Below, piece after piece: positions 1 to 7,544 of a DNA stretch of 12,761 nucleotides. The translations under genes were made by a program, and so were the position numbers. The stretch is from NCBI GenBank assembly GCA_023853785.1, contig JAJIRX010001048.1:1-12761 (forward strand), in the 5' to 3' direction. Position 1 is the first letter of the stretch, and each line of letters opens with the position of its first letter. The notes beneath the pieces are model-generated. The model was not told the DNA's origin, did not search any database, and was given only the letters and a program-made list of their open reading frames with translations. This DNA comes from Psilocybe azurescens. Taxonomy: Eukaryota > Basidiomycota > Agaricomycetes > Agaricales > Agrocybaceae.

Positions 1-228
1 CTCATTCCTTTCCCCGGGCAGTCTTCGAGCTCCTCTGTCTTCCGATCTTCGTGTGAGGACGATGTGCTTCAGCGCCAGGTGTCATTTAAGGTAGAGGTAG
101 AGCGCCGGGAAGAGGGCATTCGAAGGCGGACAAGTGTACTGCAGTTGATGGGGCTGCTGCTGAACGAAGGACATGGTATGGTGCGTATTGTGTTATGGGG
201 TTCGGTGGGGGAGGTATGGATCAATTGA
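1..228 (+). CDS. Possible 3' end of a gene running in from the left edge
   Basis: Frame 1 is open from the first base of the window to a TGA at 226-228, giving 75 residues with no stop. The middle looks like ordinary protein: an acidic patch (SCEDDVLQ), then a charged stretch (FKVEVERREEGIRRR), then a short hydrophobic helix-like run (SVLQLMGLLL). The start would lie outside the window. I do not recognise the family. The opposite strand also has an open frame (69-281), but its composition is Pro/Ser/Thr/His-rich, as expected from the complement of a G-rich coding strand. The stop could be avoided by an unseen intron, for example a GT at about 175-180. The call rests only on frame length and composition. 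Confidence 0.35.
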   Translation, partial: LIPFPGQSSSSSVFRSSCEDDVLQRQVSFKVEVERREEGIRRRTSVLQLMGLLLNEGHGMVRIVLWGSVGEVWIN

Positions 229-374
229 TCGGTGGGGTAGGGTGCGTGCGGTGGGATGTGCGTGATAATGTTGCTGTCCATGCCGCTCAGCCAAAAAATT
301 TTGGGTGGTCGTATAATATATCAAACTCGTCGAAGGCTCCAAATGCCTTGCTAGTTGAGCCAGCGTGAGTATGT

Positions 375-394
375 CACGTGAGTGCATATATAAA
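375..394 (+). promoter_or_regulatory. E-box (CACGTG) followed by a TATA-like box
   Basis: CACGTG lies at 375-380 and TATATAAA at 387-394, in promoter-like order for the plus strand. The next sensible plus-strand start is an ATG at 517. CACGTG is palindromic and bound by bHLH factors in fungi, but both motifs also occur by chance in AT-rich DNA. Confidence 0.3.
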
Positions 395-516
395 TCGTGA
401 AATTTTAAACTCAGTTTTGCCGGGTCTTGCCAGTCACTATTCCCACCACCAGCGTATCCGGAGAATTCTCCGGGCCAAGATCACCATCCATTCATCCCCG
501 TCGCCTTCGATCCCTG

Positions 517-686
517 ATGAGATCTGCGACCCCTAAAATCGCACACAACCTGTGAGTAATACGAGGACGAATTATCTTCACAGTCTCACTTTCACACCAT
601 CAGCAAAAGCGCTCGGGAGCAAGATTGCAATACCACGTAGATGTAAAGTCAGAAATGCACCAAATGCATGTAACGCGATATATTGA
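517..686 (+). CDS. Candidate small spliced ORF (45 aa), unidentified
   Basis: An ATG at 517 opens MRSATPKIAHN. It would stop at once at TGA unless the GTGAGT at 552 is a splice donor. Splicing to the CAG ending at 583 joins 517-551 to 584-686 in frame and yields 45 residues, mostly basic and polar, ending in TGA. The exon lengths sum to 138 nt, exactly 46 codons. It lies about 120 bases downstream of the E-box/TATA pair. Against it, a 32-nt intron is very short even for fungi, the product resembles nothing I know, and short in-frame joins are easy to find by chance. Confidence 0.15.
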
Positions 687-1850
687 GAAACTGAGACATG
701 CCAATACGAAAAAGTCGGGTAAGATCTTCTCCCGGGCCAAATGTAATGAATCAGTAAAACGTTAAGTAAGATTGTACCTTCACAAAAGGTCCTTGAATTA
801 TGTGCAGATATATAAAGGCATTCAAATTTTTATCTGCTATAGATGTTTGCCTCAGATACACTGACACCAACGCAGGAACACTCATTAAATCAGGCAGTGG
901 TACGCAAAAATCAAGCAATTGTAGTACTAAAAATACAGGTGGTGATACAATGTAAAAATAGAGAGCGAGACAAAGAATACAAGGCTGAGAACATGGGTGA
1001 ATGATATACCGAGCAATTGCGAGCGGAACTTGAAGATTGAGAGTAAGAAAGCGAAGCAAGATTCAAAAAGCGAGAGCATGTGCAAATATAATCTACTTAA
1101 TGTTGCATCAGATTGGTTGAGCGGCCCATCTTATTTTGCCCCTCTGCCACTCTCGCTTGTTCCCACAGCACCGCTCCAATGCCACTCATGCTGCCCATAT
1201 CCTATATTTGTGTTTCTGCTCTACCCTCTTTCATACTACAACCCACCAAATAAAACACGCAGTAAAGCGTTCAAATATCATCTCCTTTGCTTTACATCTT
1301 CCGTCCTCCACCTTAGTTGGCGCATAAGTTGATTTTTAAATAAGTAAGGCGTGTATTTAATTTACCATCCCCTCGCGTGCCGAGAGTCTCAGCAACTCGA
1401 GGCGTCCCATTACAGTTTCTTTTATCTTTTATTAACTGCTCTCTTTCGCTTCCATATGCAGGCGCCTTTTGTTCAAGAATTAAACCTTTTCATCGTCCTG
1501 TTCTCTTCTCATAATTTGCTTTTCTTTGATTGAGCCTTTATTCATTCTGCGTTCTTCTTTCTACTAATCAATACAAGCCGCTTGTCGGAGACTTTTTATG
1601 TGCAACGGCAGCTCTTACCCCTTACTCCATTCTTCTAAGTTAATATCGACGGAGCTGGACTCTATTCCGTGCATGTGTCGGATGCTGCTTTACTAAAAAT
1701 GTTTATTCTTTCTCTTTGCTTGATGGCTTATAACCTTTTTGTTGTCATCCTTGTATTCATTCCTGTAAAATACTTGTACCTGCTCCTTAATTAACACGAA
1801 AACAGTAAGAATTTGAACTCGCCCAAGTAAATAACTGGAATAATCATGAT
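687..1850. other. Gene-poor stretch, pyrimidine-rich on the plus strand from about 1135
   Basis: No convincing gene is visible. The minus-strand frame at 751-1059 is hydrophobic and low in complexity, as expected from T-rich DNA. The plus frames at 997-1533 are Ser/Leu/Phe/His-rich shadows of the C/T-rich strand. From about 1135 to 1560 the plus strand is strongly pyrimidine-rich, like a fungal core promoter or 3' UTR region. An AATAAA-like element (AAATAAAACA) lies near 1248-1257. Confidence 0.4.
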
Positions 1851-1871
1851 TGATATATTACTGATATATTA
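1851..1871. repeat. Two tandem copies of TGATATATTA
   Basis: The ten-base word TGATATATTA occurs at 1851-1860 and again at 1862-1871, separated by one C. It is an AT-rich microduplication just left of the longer diverged repeat, with no evident function. Confidence 0.6.
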
Positions 1872-1923
1872 ATGCCTCGACAATGCCGACACCAACTACC
1901 GAGGGCACCCTAACGTCCTCACA

Positions 1924-2196
1924 CGCTTGACACGGTACCTGTCTTTACCCACAACCTCACGGCACCACCACCACCACAGATCTCCCCATTCCCTTTTTTC
2001 CTTAAATTACGCGCGCTGGGTCTCTGTACGCCCGCCATATATCTCTTACCTACCATGCGGTGCACCCACGATCTGGATATCGTCATCATTATTCCACCCA
2101 CACTCACGCACGTACTAATACCACCACTGGCCTCCCACCATCTTGCGGTGCCTGTTCTCTGTGAGGTAACAATTCCCCTTTCGGGACCGACGGTCC
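1924..2196. repeat. Diverged dispersed repeat, copy 1
   Basis: This segment shares ordered sequence blocks with 5203-5534 in the same orientation. The blocks are CGCTTGAC (1924-1931), ACGATCTGGATATC (2068-2081) followed by a CATTATT-CACC-like block, GAGGTAAC/AAGGTGAC (from 2163), and GGACCGACG (2184-2192). Spacing between copies rises from 3279 to 3341 through the blocks, so the copies differ by indels. A CAC triplet run lies at 1963-1977. The frames on either strand here (1919-2290) are probably not genes. It may be an old mobile-element remnant or a duplicated gene flank; I see no terminal repeats or transposase. Confidence 0.5.
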
Positions 2197-2489
2197 GCGG
2201 ATTAGAATTTGTTGGAGACACACGAAAAATTCGATGCGTGCAATATGAACTTTGAGGCAAGGTTGGTGAGAAGAGGCTGGGAAGACTCAAATTTTCAGAT
2301 GGTCTTGTGAGTTTTAAATCGCTATGTGGCGTCGTCTTTGCAGTTCAGGAGTCGTGACTCAAGGTACCAGTCATCTGAATGCCTGTATCAAATATGCATG
2401 TTGTTCTGGCCTCGATGTCTAGCGACCCACAGTCCCACCCCACCGGTCCCATAGGTAGTAAGTGATCCAATACGGCTAATTCCCCACAG
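2197..2489 (+). other. Possible 5' exons and intron upstream of the Ser/Thr-rich frame
   Basis: An ATG at about 2299 is followed by a GTGAGT donor and a TTTGCAG acceptor ending near 2342. Splicing these would give a short frame of some 25 residues that runs into TAG. A CTAATT branch-like site and a CCACAG acceptor lie at about 2476-2489. I could not join these signals into one model that stays in frame with the exon beginning at 2490. Confidence 0.2.
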
Positions 2490-2729
2490 AAACATATTCA
2501 CCTCTAATTTCTCGGTGCCGACTATACCCACCGCTATGCTTTCGACCTCGTCTCCATCGTCACCTCTCCATGCGGTGTGTTTTCAGTCCTCAACATCCAG
2601 AGTGACCTCCGCGTCAGCAACTCCAAGAACTTCAAGTGAAGCGTGTACATCGCTATCAACTCCGTTAGTTCCCTTTGTTATTGGCACAGGAACTGCAATT
2701 TTGACGCTCTTTTGCATATATCGACACTG
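2490..2729 (+). CDS. Ser/Thr-rich exon ending in a membrane helix, unidentified
   Basis: After a good acceptor (CCACAG, ending at 2489) a frame stays open to TGA at 2727-2729. The roughly 79 residues begin NIFTSNFSVPT and continue as a Ser/Thr/Pro/Ala-rich region with two Cys, typical of an O-glycosylated extracellular stalk. They end in a hydrophobic helix (PFVIGTGTAILTLFCIY) and a short basic tail. That layout would fit the C-terminus of a small type I membrane protein or a GPI-anchored protein. The upstream exon is not resolved, no signal peptide can be assigned, and biased composition alone can produce such a frame. Confidence 0.3.
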
Positions 2730-2969
2730 AGCTTTCCACAGTTTGTTTTATCTTAATTATCTCATTTTCTCCGACGTATACTAAAGTCACATTTGCATAC
2801 TTTCAATTTCCAATGGCAAAGTGTTAAAAGGCCACGGCTCAGGGCCTAGGTGCACAAAACACTGGCGATGAGGCATCAAATTTCACAGTCATTCTAGAAC
2901 GGATGGATATCGCTCGAGGCAGCCTGGACTTGATTAACAATAGTTTTCTTCTGTTTGACGTGTTTTTGT

Positions 2970-3179
2970 AGCGACTCTGGTTGTGGACACGGGGAGTGTG
3001 CTACCTACGAGGAACAATTAAAACGCATCTTGTTTCTGATATGCACGTTCTTCCTTTACTTGTCAGTGGTTTCAACCATACTAGCATGCAGTCTGATTAA
3101 CAGAGCCAATGACATAACATGCGCGCTGTCTGAAACCTGCCAGAAGGATGACAACTTGTCTTGCATTTTCAGAGTATAG
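2970..3179 (+). CDS. Cys-rich frame with one hydrophobic segment, unidentified
   Basis: Following a TTTTTGTAG acceptor-like site ending near 2971, a frame is open to TAG at 3177-3179. It starts with a small Cys cluster (SDSGCGHGEC), then has a hydrophobic segment (ILFLICTFFLYLSVV), then four more Cys (ACSL, ITCAL, ETCQ, LSCIF). It could be an exon of a small membrane or secreted protein, possibly of the gene represented at 2490-2729, but the connection is not shown and the frame has no ATG of its own. Chance is a fair alternative. Confidence 0.2.
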   Translation, partial: SDSGCGHGECATYEEQLKRILFLICTFFLYLSVVSTILACSLINRANDITCALSETCQKDDNLSCIFRV

Positions 3180-3206
3180 TATTCGTTATAAAGCTTATGA
3201 ACAATT

Positions 3207-3647
3207 ATGACATCCCAGTGGAGCTGGTATCCGCTGCTCGTGTGTTTTGAAATTTGGAATCTATTTTATTTGTTCATAATGAGCCACTCCTCCGTTGTCG
3301 GTAGATTTCTCCTGAACCACCTGAGTTCAATTCGAGTGCCCAGATTCCTTGTGTTCGGATGCGGGCAAGGTATGATCGTACATTCCGAGGTGGTCAGTAA
3401 TTATATACAAGATGATTTCGTGGATGCCACGGATTCTGCTATGGAGACTCCCATATTCTCCCATATTGAACTTTGTCTTATCGTGTTCCCAGATGTAAAT
3501 ACATCCTTGCTTACGGACAAGAGATGCCCACGGTCGTTATCATTTATCAAAGGTCCTATATTTCCCTCATTGGCTCGGCAAATACTCTTACAAGCCACAA
3601 AGTCAACCTTATTTGCTAATTGTGACTTGACAATCAGAAAGCTATGA
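3207..3647 (+). CDS. Hypothetical 146-codon frame
   Basis: The frame runs from ATG at 3207 to TGA at 3645-3647 and is one of the longest uninterrupted frames in the left half. The N-terminal third is aromatic and hydrophobic (a helix around residues 8-25). The rest is mixed and protein-like, with an acidic segment (NYIQDDFVDATDS) and a basic C-terminus (LTIRKL). No motif is recognised. A minus-strand frame at 3401-3673 (90 residues) overlaps it and also has balanced composition, so the coding strand is not certain. No intron signals are needed. Confidence 0.25.
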   Translation: MTSQWSWYPLLVCFEIWNLFYLFIMSHSSVVGRFLLNHLSSIRVPRFLVFGCGQGMIVHSEVVSNYIQDDFVDATDSAMETPIFSHIELCLIVFPDVNTSLLTDKRCPRSLSFIKGPIFPSLARQILLQATKSTLFANCDLTIRKL

Positions 3648-3754
3648 CCGGGGTTATTCTCATTATCCTCCACGATTACGTGTCATTTTAATCGTTAAAC
3701 ACCTTTTGGTTTTGATTCGCTTTGACGTTGTTTGTGCCGCGTATATCCAACTTG

Positions 3755-4572
3755 TTCATCCGCATTGATGACGATGACGTCACTAGCACGACCTTCGTCT
3801 TTGACTGCGATTGTGGCCCCGGATTCGAAGCTCGAAGTATTGTCGTGGATCTGGCATTCGCATCGCTGTTTTTCGAATCAGAGCTCAAATATCTTTAGCT
3901 GCTTGCTCGTCGAGGACGAAGATTCAACCACCACCAAGGATGGCGATTCCGACCACGTCTCTCCGTTTTCAACAGCACGCTCTCCTATGCCGAGCGCAGA
4001 TGGCGCACTGAAGAGCTCGAAGTGCAAGACGCGCCTCGTGATCCGGCTGAAAATATTTTTGAGGCTACAGGGTGTGCAGGAGGCGGAATCCGATGTGCAG
4101 TTCTTCGAGGGGTCGCGTAGTGGATGTGCAGCAGATGAAGAGCAGCCAAGAGAACAAGAGGAGGACGAGAATGAAAATGAATATTGCTCGGGCGACAAGA
4201 ACCCACACCTTTTATCGTCTCCACTGAGCGACCAGCTCATGTACCCCACCCTGTCCGATATCCCCTCCATTATTCTCCCCCGAACCCGTGTCTGCCTCCA
4301 GATCGATACGCCAGCGCTGCTCTGTGCTGCTCAAGTCGTACATGATCGCGCTCCTGCTCATGAAGCACCGTGTAAGGCCTGCGTGCAAGGGATTCGAAGG
4401 CGTCGGGCCAGGTAGCTGCAATGGGAAACAAGGATTAGGGAGAGCTTTGAGGAGCGGGCTGAGGATGTGTGCATGGACTACTGACGAGGATAGCGAGGGT
4501 TGGGTGCAGGTGATGGAAGAGGAATATCACCCGTCGTCGGTTGCGGATTTCTATGCTGGGATAGATTATTGA
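3755..4572 (+). pseudogene. Probable gene broken across frames, unidentified
   Basis: Protein-like sequence runs along the plus strand but hops between frames. Frame 2 from 3755 carries FIRIDDDDVTS and FDCDCGPGFEARSIVVDLAF up to a TAG at 3896-3898. The same frame resumes with YAERRWRTEELEVQDAPRD around 3986-4045. Frame 3 then carries VQEAESDVQFFEG and a long acidic stretch (DEEQPREQEEDENENE) to about 4190. Frame 1, open from 4228, contains SVLLKSYMIALLLMKHRV and ends with VQVMEEEYHPSSVADFY before TGA at 4570-4572. I found no set of consensus introns joining these, so frame damage is likely. The family is unknown. The complementary strand is also open over 4270-4687, so the right-hand part may belong to a minus-strand gene. 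Confidence 0.3.
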
Positions 4573-4687
4573 GGGCTTTGGGTGTGGATTCGGGTGATGA
4601 TTTATGCGTGCGTTGTATGCTTTTGAACGGGGATGGATTTCCGAGGTTTTGGTATTTGCTTTCTTTATGTTCACGTTCGCATTCTCT
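4270..4687 (-). CDS. Alternative minus-strand two-exon frame overlapping the broken plus-strand gene
   Basis: A strong acceptor (CCCATTGCAG with an upstream CTAAT branch-like site) sits at about 4440-4416 on the minus strand. Reading on from it gives TWPDAFESLARRPYTVLH and a helical charged run (EQERDHVRLEQHRAAL), ending at TAA (4272-4270). Upstream, the frame from 4687 to 4486 is open, Pro/Ser/Asn-rich, and joins in phase through a GTCAGT donor at 4485. The two exons total 348 nt, exactly 116 codons including the stop. Weak points are the poor donor, the lack of an ATG, and competition with the plus-strand reading. Confidence 0.2.
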
Positions 4688-4990
4688 CTACTCTCACTTA
4701 TTCGTCCCTCGTGCCAGTCCCTTTATTGTGTCCCTTCCGACACCGAACACCGGACATCCCACCTTCCCTCTGCGCTTTCACTTTGCTCTCAAATTCCCGT
4801 TTTTAAGTTCAAACTTAAATTCTTACGCCTTCCATTTTCTTCCTTCCCTTCCATTTATTCCTCACTGCCTATTTTCCCACTTCCTTTCACATTCATCTTC
4901 GACTTCAATTTCATGTTCACTTTTCTTTTCTTTTTCTACCGACGGAGTTTTAGTCGAATGCTGGGGTGCTTCATATTTTTTTTTCAATAG
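4660..4990 (+). other. Long polypyrimidine tract
   Basis: The plus strand is heavily C/T for over 300 bases, with runs such as TTTTCTTTTCTTTTTC near 4920-4935 and a T9 run near 4977-4985. The apparent 128- and 171-codon frames here (4604-4990 and 4500-5015) are Phe/Ser/Leu/Pro-rich, purely as a result of this bias, and I do not annotate them. Such tracts are common in basidiomycete promoters and 3' UTRs. It precedes copy 2 of the repeat, as the C/T-rich 1135-1560 region precedes copy 1. Confidence 0.6.
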
Positions 4991-5202
4991 CTGGCTAGTG
5001 ACCCCTTTACGATAATGATTTTACTTTTTATTTATGGATTTGTATTCTAGTACGCCACCCGAAAACTCGAAAAGAAGAAATACCGAACAAATAAAACGAC
5101 TGCAACAACTCCTCCCCTCCGACTGATGCCCTATCGATGTCTTGGTGTCTCGACGACGCTGAAGATACCCTACATTCTACGCCTGCCCAGCCCACACCTA
5201 TA

Positions 5203-5534
5203 CGCTTGACGCGACACACATACCCCCATCCTCATGTTTAGCTTAACCCCGCACAAAACCCACCCACCACACTAAAAACCCCACCGTTAGGACTTTATTG
5301 GATTCGAGCGCACTGTGGGTCTATTATAACTCCTTCCCACATTCCCACCTACGCTTTAACTACGCCTCAGCTTACGCGCTACGCGCTCCACACGATCTGG
5401 ATATCACGACATTATTTCACCATATGCATGCCACGCACCATCCTACCCATTTGTCATGCTCTCTCTCTTGTCTCCTGCGCTCGATCTTGGCTCTTGATAA
5501 GGTGACGATCTCATCCAGGAGCTAGGACCGACGC
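5203..5534. repeat. Diverged dispersed repeat, copy 2
   Basis: This is the partner of 1924-2196. The shared blocks, in order, are CGCTTGAC (5203-5210), ACGATCTGGATATC (5392-5405), a CATTATTTCACC-like block right after it, AAGGTGACGAT (5499-5509) and GGACCGACG (5525-5533). Differences are mostly transitions and small indels, with the left portion more diverged than the right. The plus frame at 5298-5525 is probably a shadow of the repeat. No coding content or terminal repeat is recognised. Confidence 0.5.
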
Positions 5535-5826
5535 CGGTTGGGCTCGAGGGAACATGACGACGATGATATTATTAAGCAAATTCAATGATAATAAAGACCC
5601 CACCCACATCCTTACATACAGGTAGGCAGGTAACAGACGAGACGAGAAATGACACGAGCTTTATGTTTTCGTACTGGTACTGGTGCTGGTACTGTAGATA
5701 AAATACACACATATCCATATGACATAGCTAGTATGAGTTTTGGGTTTTGAATACCTTTAGCACGTTAACGCCACAGTACCCCCAAGTGTACCCGTGTGCC
5801 TAAACTATGTATTCTCGTATGGCTGA
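5535..5826. other. Intergenic, 3' flank of the minus-strand NACHT-tail gene
   Basis: No gene is visible. It would contain the 3' UTR and polyadenylation region of the minus-strand gene ending at 5827. A short hexamer repeat lies at 5671-5695. Confidence 0.4.
5671..5695. repeat. Short GGTACT hexamer repeat
   Basis: About four consecutive units of a TACTGG/GGTACT-type hexamer, one carrying a T-to-G-like change (GGTGCT). It is a simple microsatellite in the 3' flank of the minus-strand gene. Confidence 0.6.
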
Positions 5827-6612
5827 TCACTGTTGCCCGGTGGGCTCCTGCACATCGTCGCTCGAAAGAATGGATTCATCGACGTAAAAAGTTCGCCGCG
5901 TATCTCCACCATCATCTAAATCATCGGCTGTGAAACAGTTACCAACATTGTTACTTGGATGTTGTGTCCAGGTAATGGTGATTTTAAACGGTGCAGGACT
6001 TGACTGTGTGAAATGGTTGCAGACTGCTGTAAACAAGGTCTGTACCCGATGTCGCATATCGGTCATTGGTCTTCCTAGATTGAAGGTAAGATTATGTTGG
6101 CCGAGCTTATGGACTAGCTCGGCCGAGTACCCAGCTTGCGAAAACACGAATGCAAAAGCATCCCAGATGAAGTTCCACTGTCTGCCGCGTCTTCTTTTAA
6201 AGGTATGAGGAAGAATGAACTTTGTCCCATCCCAAGCCCTGACTGAAAACTCCACCGCGAACACCGCAGCGGTAGTATGGGTCGATTGATCTACAGCGTG
6301 TGGTCCTGCTCGTGACGGGTCATTTAGAAATTCCGTCACCATCTGTAGATAAGGGGTACTAGTTATGGGACAAACATTACCCAATGCAGGTTGTCGCTGG
6401 CCACTGCCCACCTTGATTTGATCGAATGATGCAGAAAAGAAGAAACCTGGCACAAAAGCCGAGACTTCGGGTGCTGATGGGGATGAAAGAACCCCAATTG
6501 TCGGCAGAGAGACTGTTTGATTATATTCGAGTATCCCGCCGGCACAGACGGCACTCCAAAAGCCAGACAAAGGCTCATGGGAATCAACGCCAGGGATTTG
6601 CATAATTTTGAT
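5827..6612 (-). CDS. C-terminal exon of the NACHT-tail gene: 261-residue unrecognised region
   Basis: On the minus strand, a TATCTCAG acceptor at 6613 opens a frame (IKIMQIPG...) that runs to TGA at 5829-5827. It joins the preceding exon in phase 0, so it is read here as the last exon of the NACHT-like gene. The ATG at 6603 would alternatively start a separate 258-residue protein. The region is globular in composition, with aromatic-rich strands (AFVPGFFFSASF), a basic patch (FKRRRGRQWNFIWDAFAF), a helix-like segment (RHRVQTLFTAVCNHF) and an acidic C-terminus (DDLDDGGDTRR, ILSSDDVQEP). I see no membrane helix, Cys pairs or catalytic motif and do not recognise the family. It is intact over its full length, unlike the upstream exons. 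Confidence 0.55.
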   Translation of the reverse strand: MKIMQIPGVDSHEPLSGFWSAVCAGGILEYNQTVSLPTIGVLSSPSAPEVSAFVPGFFFSASFDQIKVGSGQRQPALGNVCPITSTPYLQMVTEFLNDPSRAGPHAVDQSTHTTAAVFAVEFSVRAWDGTKFILPHTFKRRRGRQWNFIWDAFAFVFSQAGYSAELVHKLGQHNLTFNLGRPMTDMRHRVQTLFTAVCNHFTQSSPAPFKITITWTQHPSNNVGNCFTADDLDDGGDTRRTFYVDESILSSDDVQEPTGQQ

Positions 6613-7544
6613 CTGAGATAGCTCGATGGTAAATTCCTTGATTTGGAGTCGAAAACACTATTTCCAATATCTTTAAAAAGCAGACGTACCGGTGTTTGCA
6701 GAAATTGCAAAAACATTGCAGGATCACTCACAGAGCTGTAATATTGACCATTCCTTGATGTGAGAGCATAAGTTCTGAAGTGCTGAACATAGGGCACCTC
6801 GAAAACCTTGTTCCGACGAATGGCGTTGTCATGCAGAGGGATTGCCAATCGGAGATGCCTCAAGAGTGACCGGTAAGCAAGATTTGGCAGAAGTGTCGCT
6901 ATGTCGAGTGCTATATGTGAAATAAACCGAAGCTCAGAAATATATTTGTAAGAGAGCGATTAATGCTTACATTCAATGGCGGAAATTCCGAAATGGGCAG
7001 CATCATCATGGCTTTTACTGCGATCAATGAAAAACTGATGAGACTGGGTTGGATCGACGAGGAAATCAGTGAATGGTGCATGAAGAAACTTGACGGCTTC
7101 TTGCTGTCTGAGGCATCTACAACGGACAAGAGGTCAATGAGGAGGAGCTGAACAGTGCCCGGGGTAAGTTGCATAAACTTCTCCAGATCATTGACTTCCA
7201 GATGCCAGATATAATCATACATATTCTCAGTCAATACAATAGCCACCCCTAGAATTCGCAAGACAGCCTCGACATCTTCCACTTCAGAAAGAATATTGAT
7301 ATATAGAGCATCAAGTTGCACGTATGGCTTATTGTGGTTGACCGGCAGGAGACCTTGAGTGACTTTCAGGCGATCGATGGGGTTATGTCGAGGAGAGGAC
7401 ACATATCTGGTGACCGTGGCCGCATGGATGAATTGACCTGACGATTTTGCGACCAAACTTGTGATATCTTTCCCCGATGGCCATGAATCTGGCTTCTTAC
7501 GCTACCCACGACCTTCGATCGGGGACGTAAAGACGTATTTCCAC
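5827..7544 (-). pseudogene. 5'-truncated, frame-broken NACHT-family NTPase gene (C-terminal part)
   Basis: Three exons can be read: 7501-6971, 6910-6690 and 6612-5827, separated by introns 6970-6911 (GTAAGC...TAG, 60 nt) and 6689-6613 (GTACGT...CAG, 77 nt). Exon one carries the conserved region that follows the NACHT ATPase in Agaricomycete proteins: WPSGKDITSLV, SSGQFIHAATVTRYV, NPIDRL, LDALYINIL, ILGVAIVL, LTPGTVQLLLIDLLSVV and, after a frame change near 7100-7110, HAPFTDFLVDPTQSHQFF. With one base added there, all exon phases agree. Upstream, VEIRLYV (7544-7524) resembles the usual DIRLYL motif in a shifted frame, but Walker A, Walker B and the N-terminus are absent. The gene is therefore a relic, or damaged by sequence errors. 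Intact relatives are intracellular STAND-type switch ATPases thought to act in non-self recognition. Confidence 0.6.

Noticed and set aside
751..1059. Minus-strand 102-codon hydrophobic frame, candidate membrane protein
   Set aside because: Composition reflects T-rich DNA, with no domain signature, no regular helix spacing and no supporting splice or promoter signals.
1963..1977. CAC triplet run encoding a His tract
   Set aside because: A simple triplet run inside the diverged repeat; the surrounding frame is not convincing as a gene.
4500..5015. Plus-strand frames of 171 and 128 codons
   Set aside because: Their right-hand parts are Phe/Ser/Leu/Pro-rich low-complexity translations of a pyrimidine tract. 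Two frames are open together, as expected from biased DNA with few TAA/TAG/TGA words.
5930..6208. Plus-strand 92-codon frame
   Set aside because: It is antisense to the long intact minus-strand exon and has no features of its own.
6363..6863. Minus-strand 166-codon frame as an independent gene
   Set aside because: Its first part is exon two of the NACHT-tail gene and its second part reads through the intron 6689-6613, then follows the last exon in the wrong frame.
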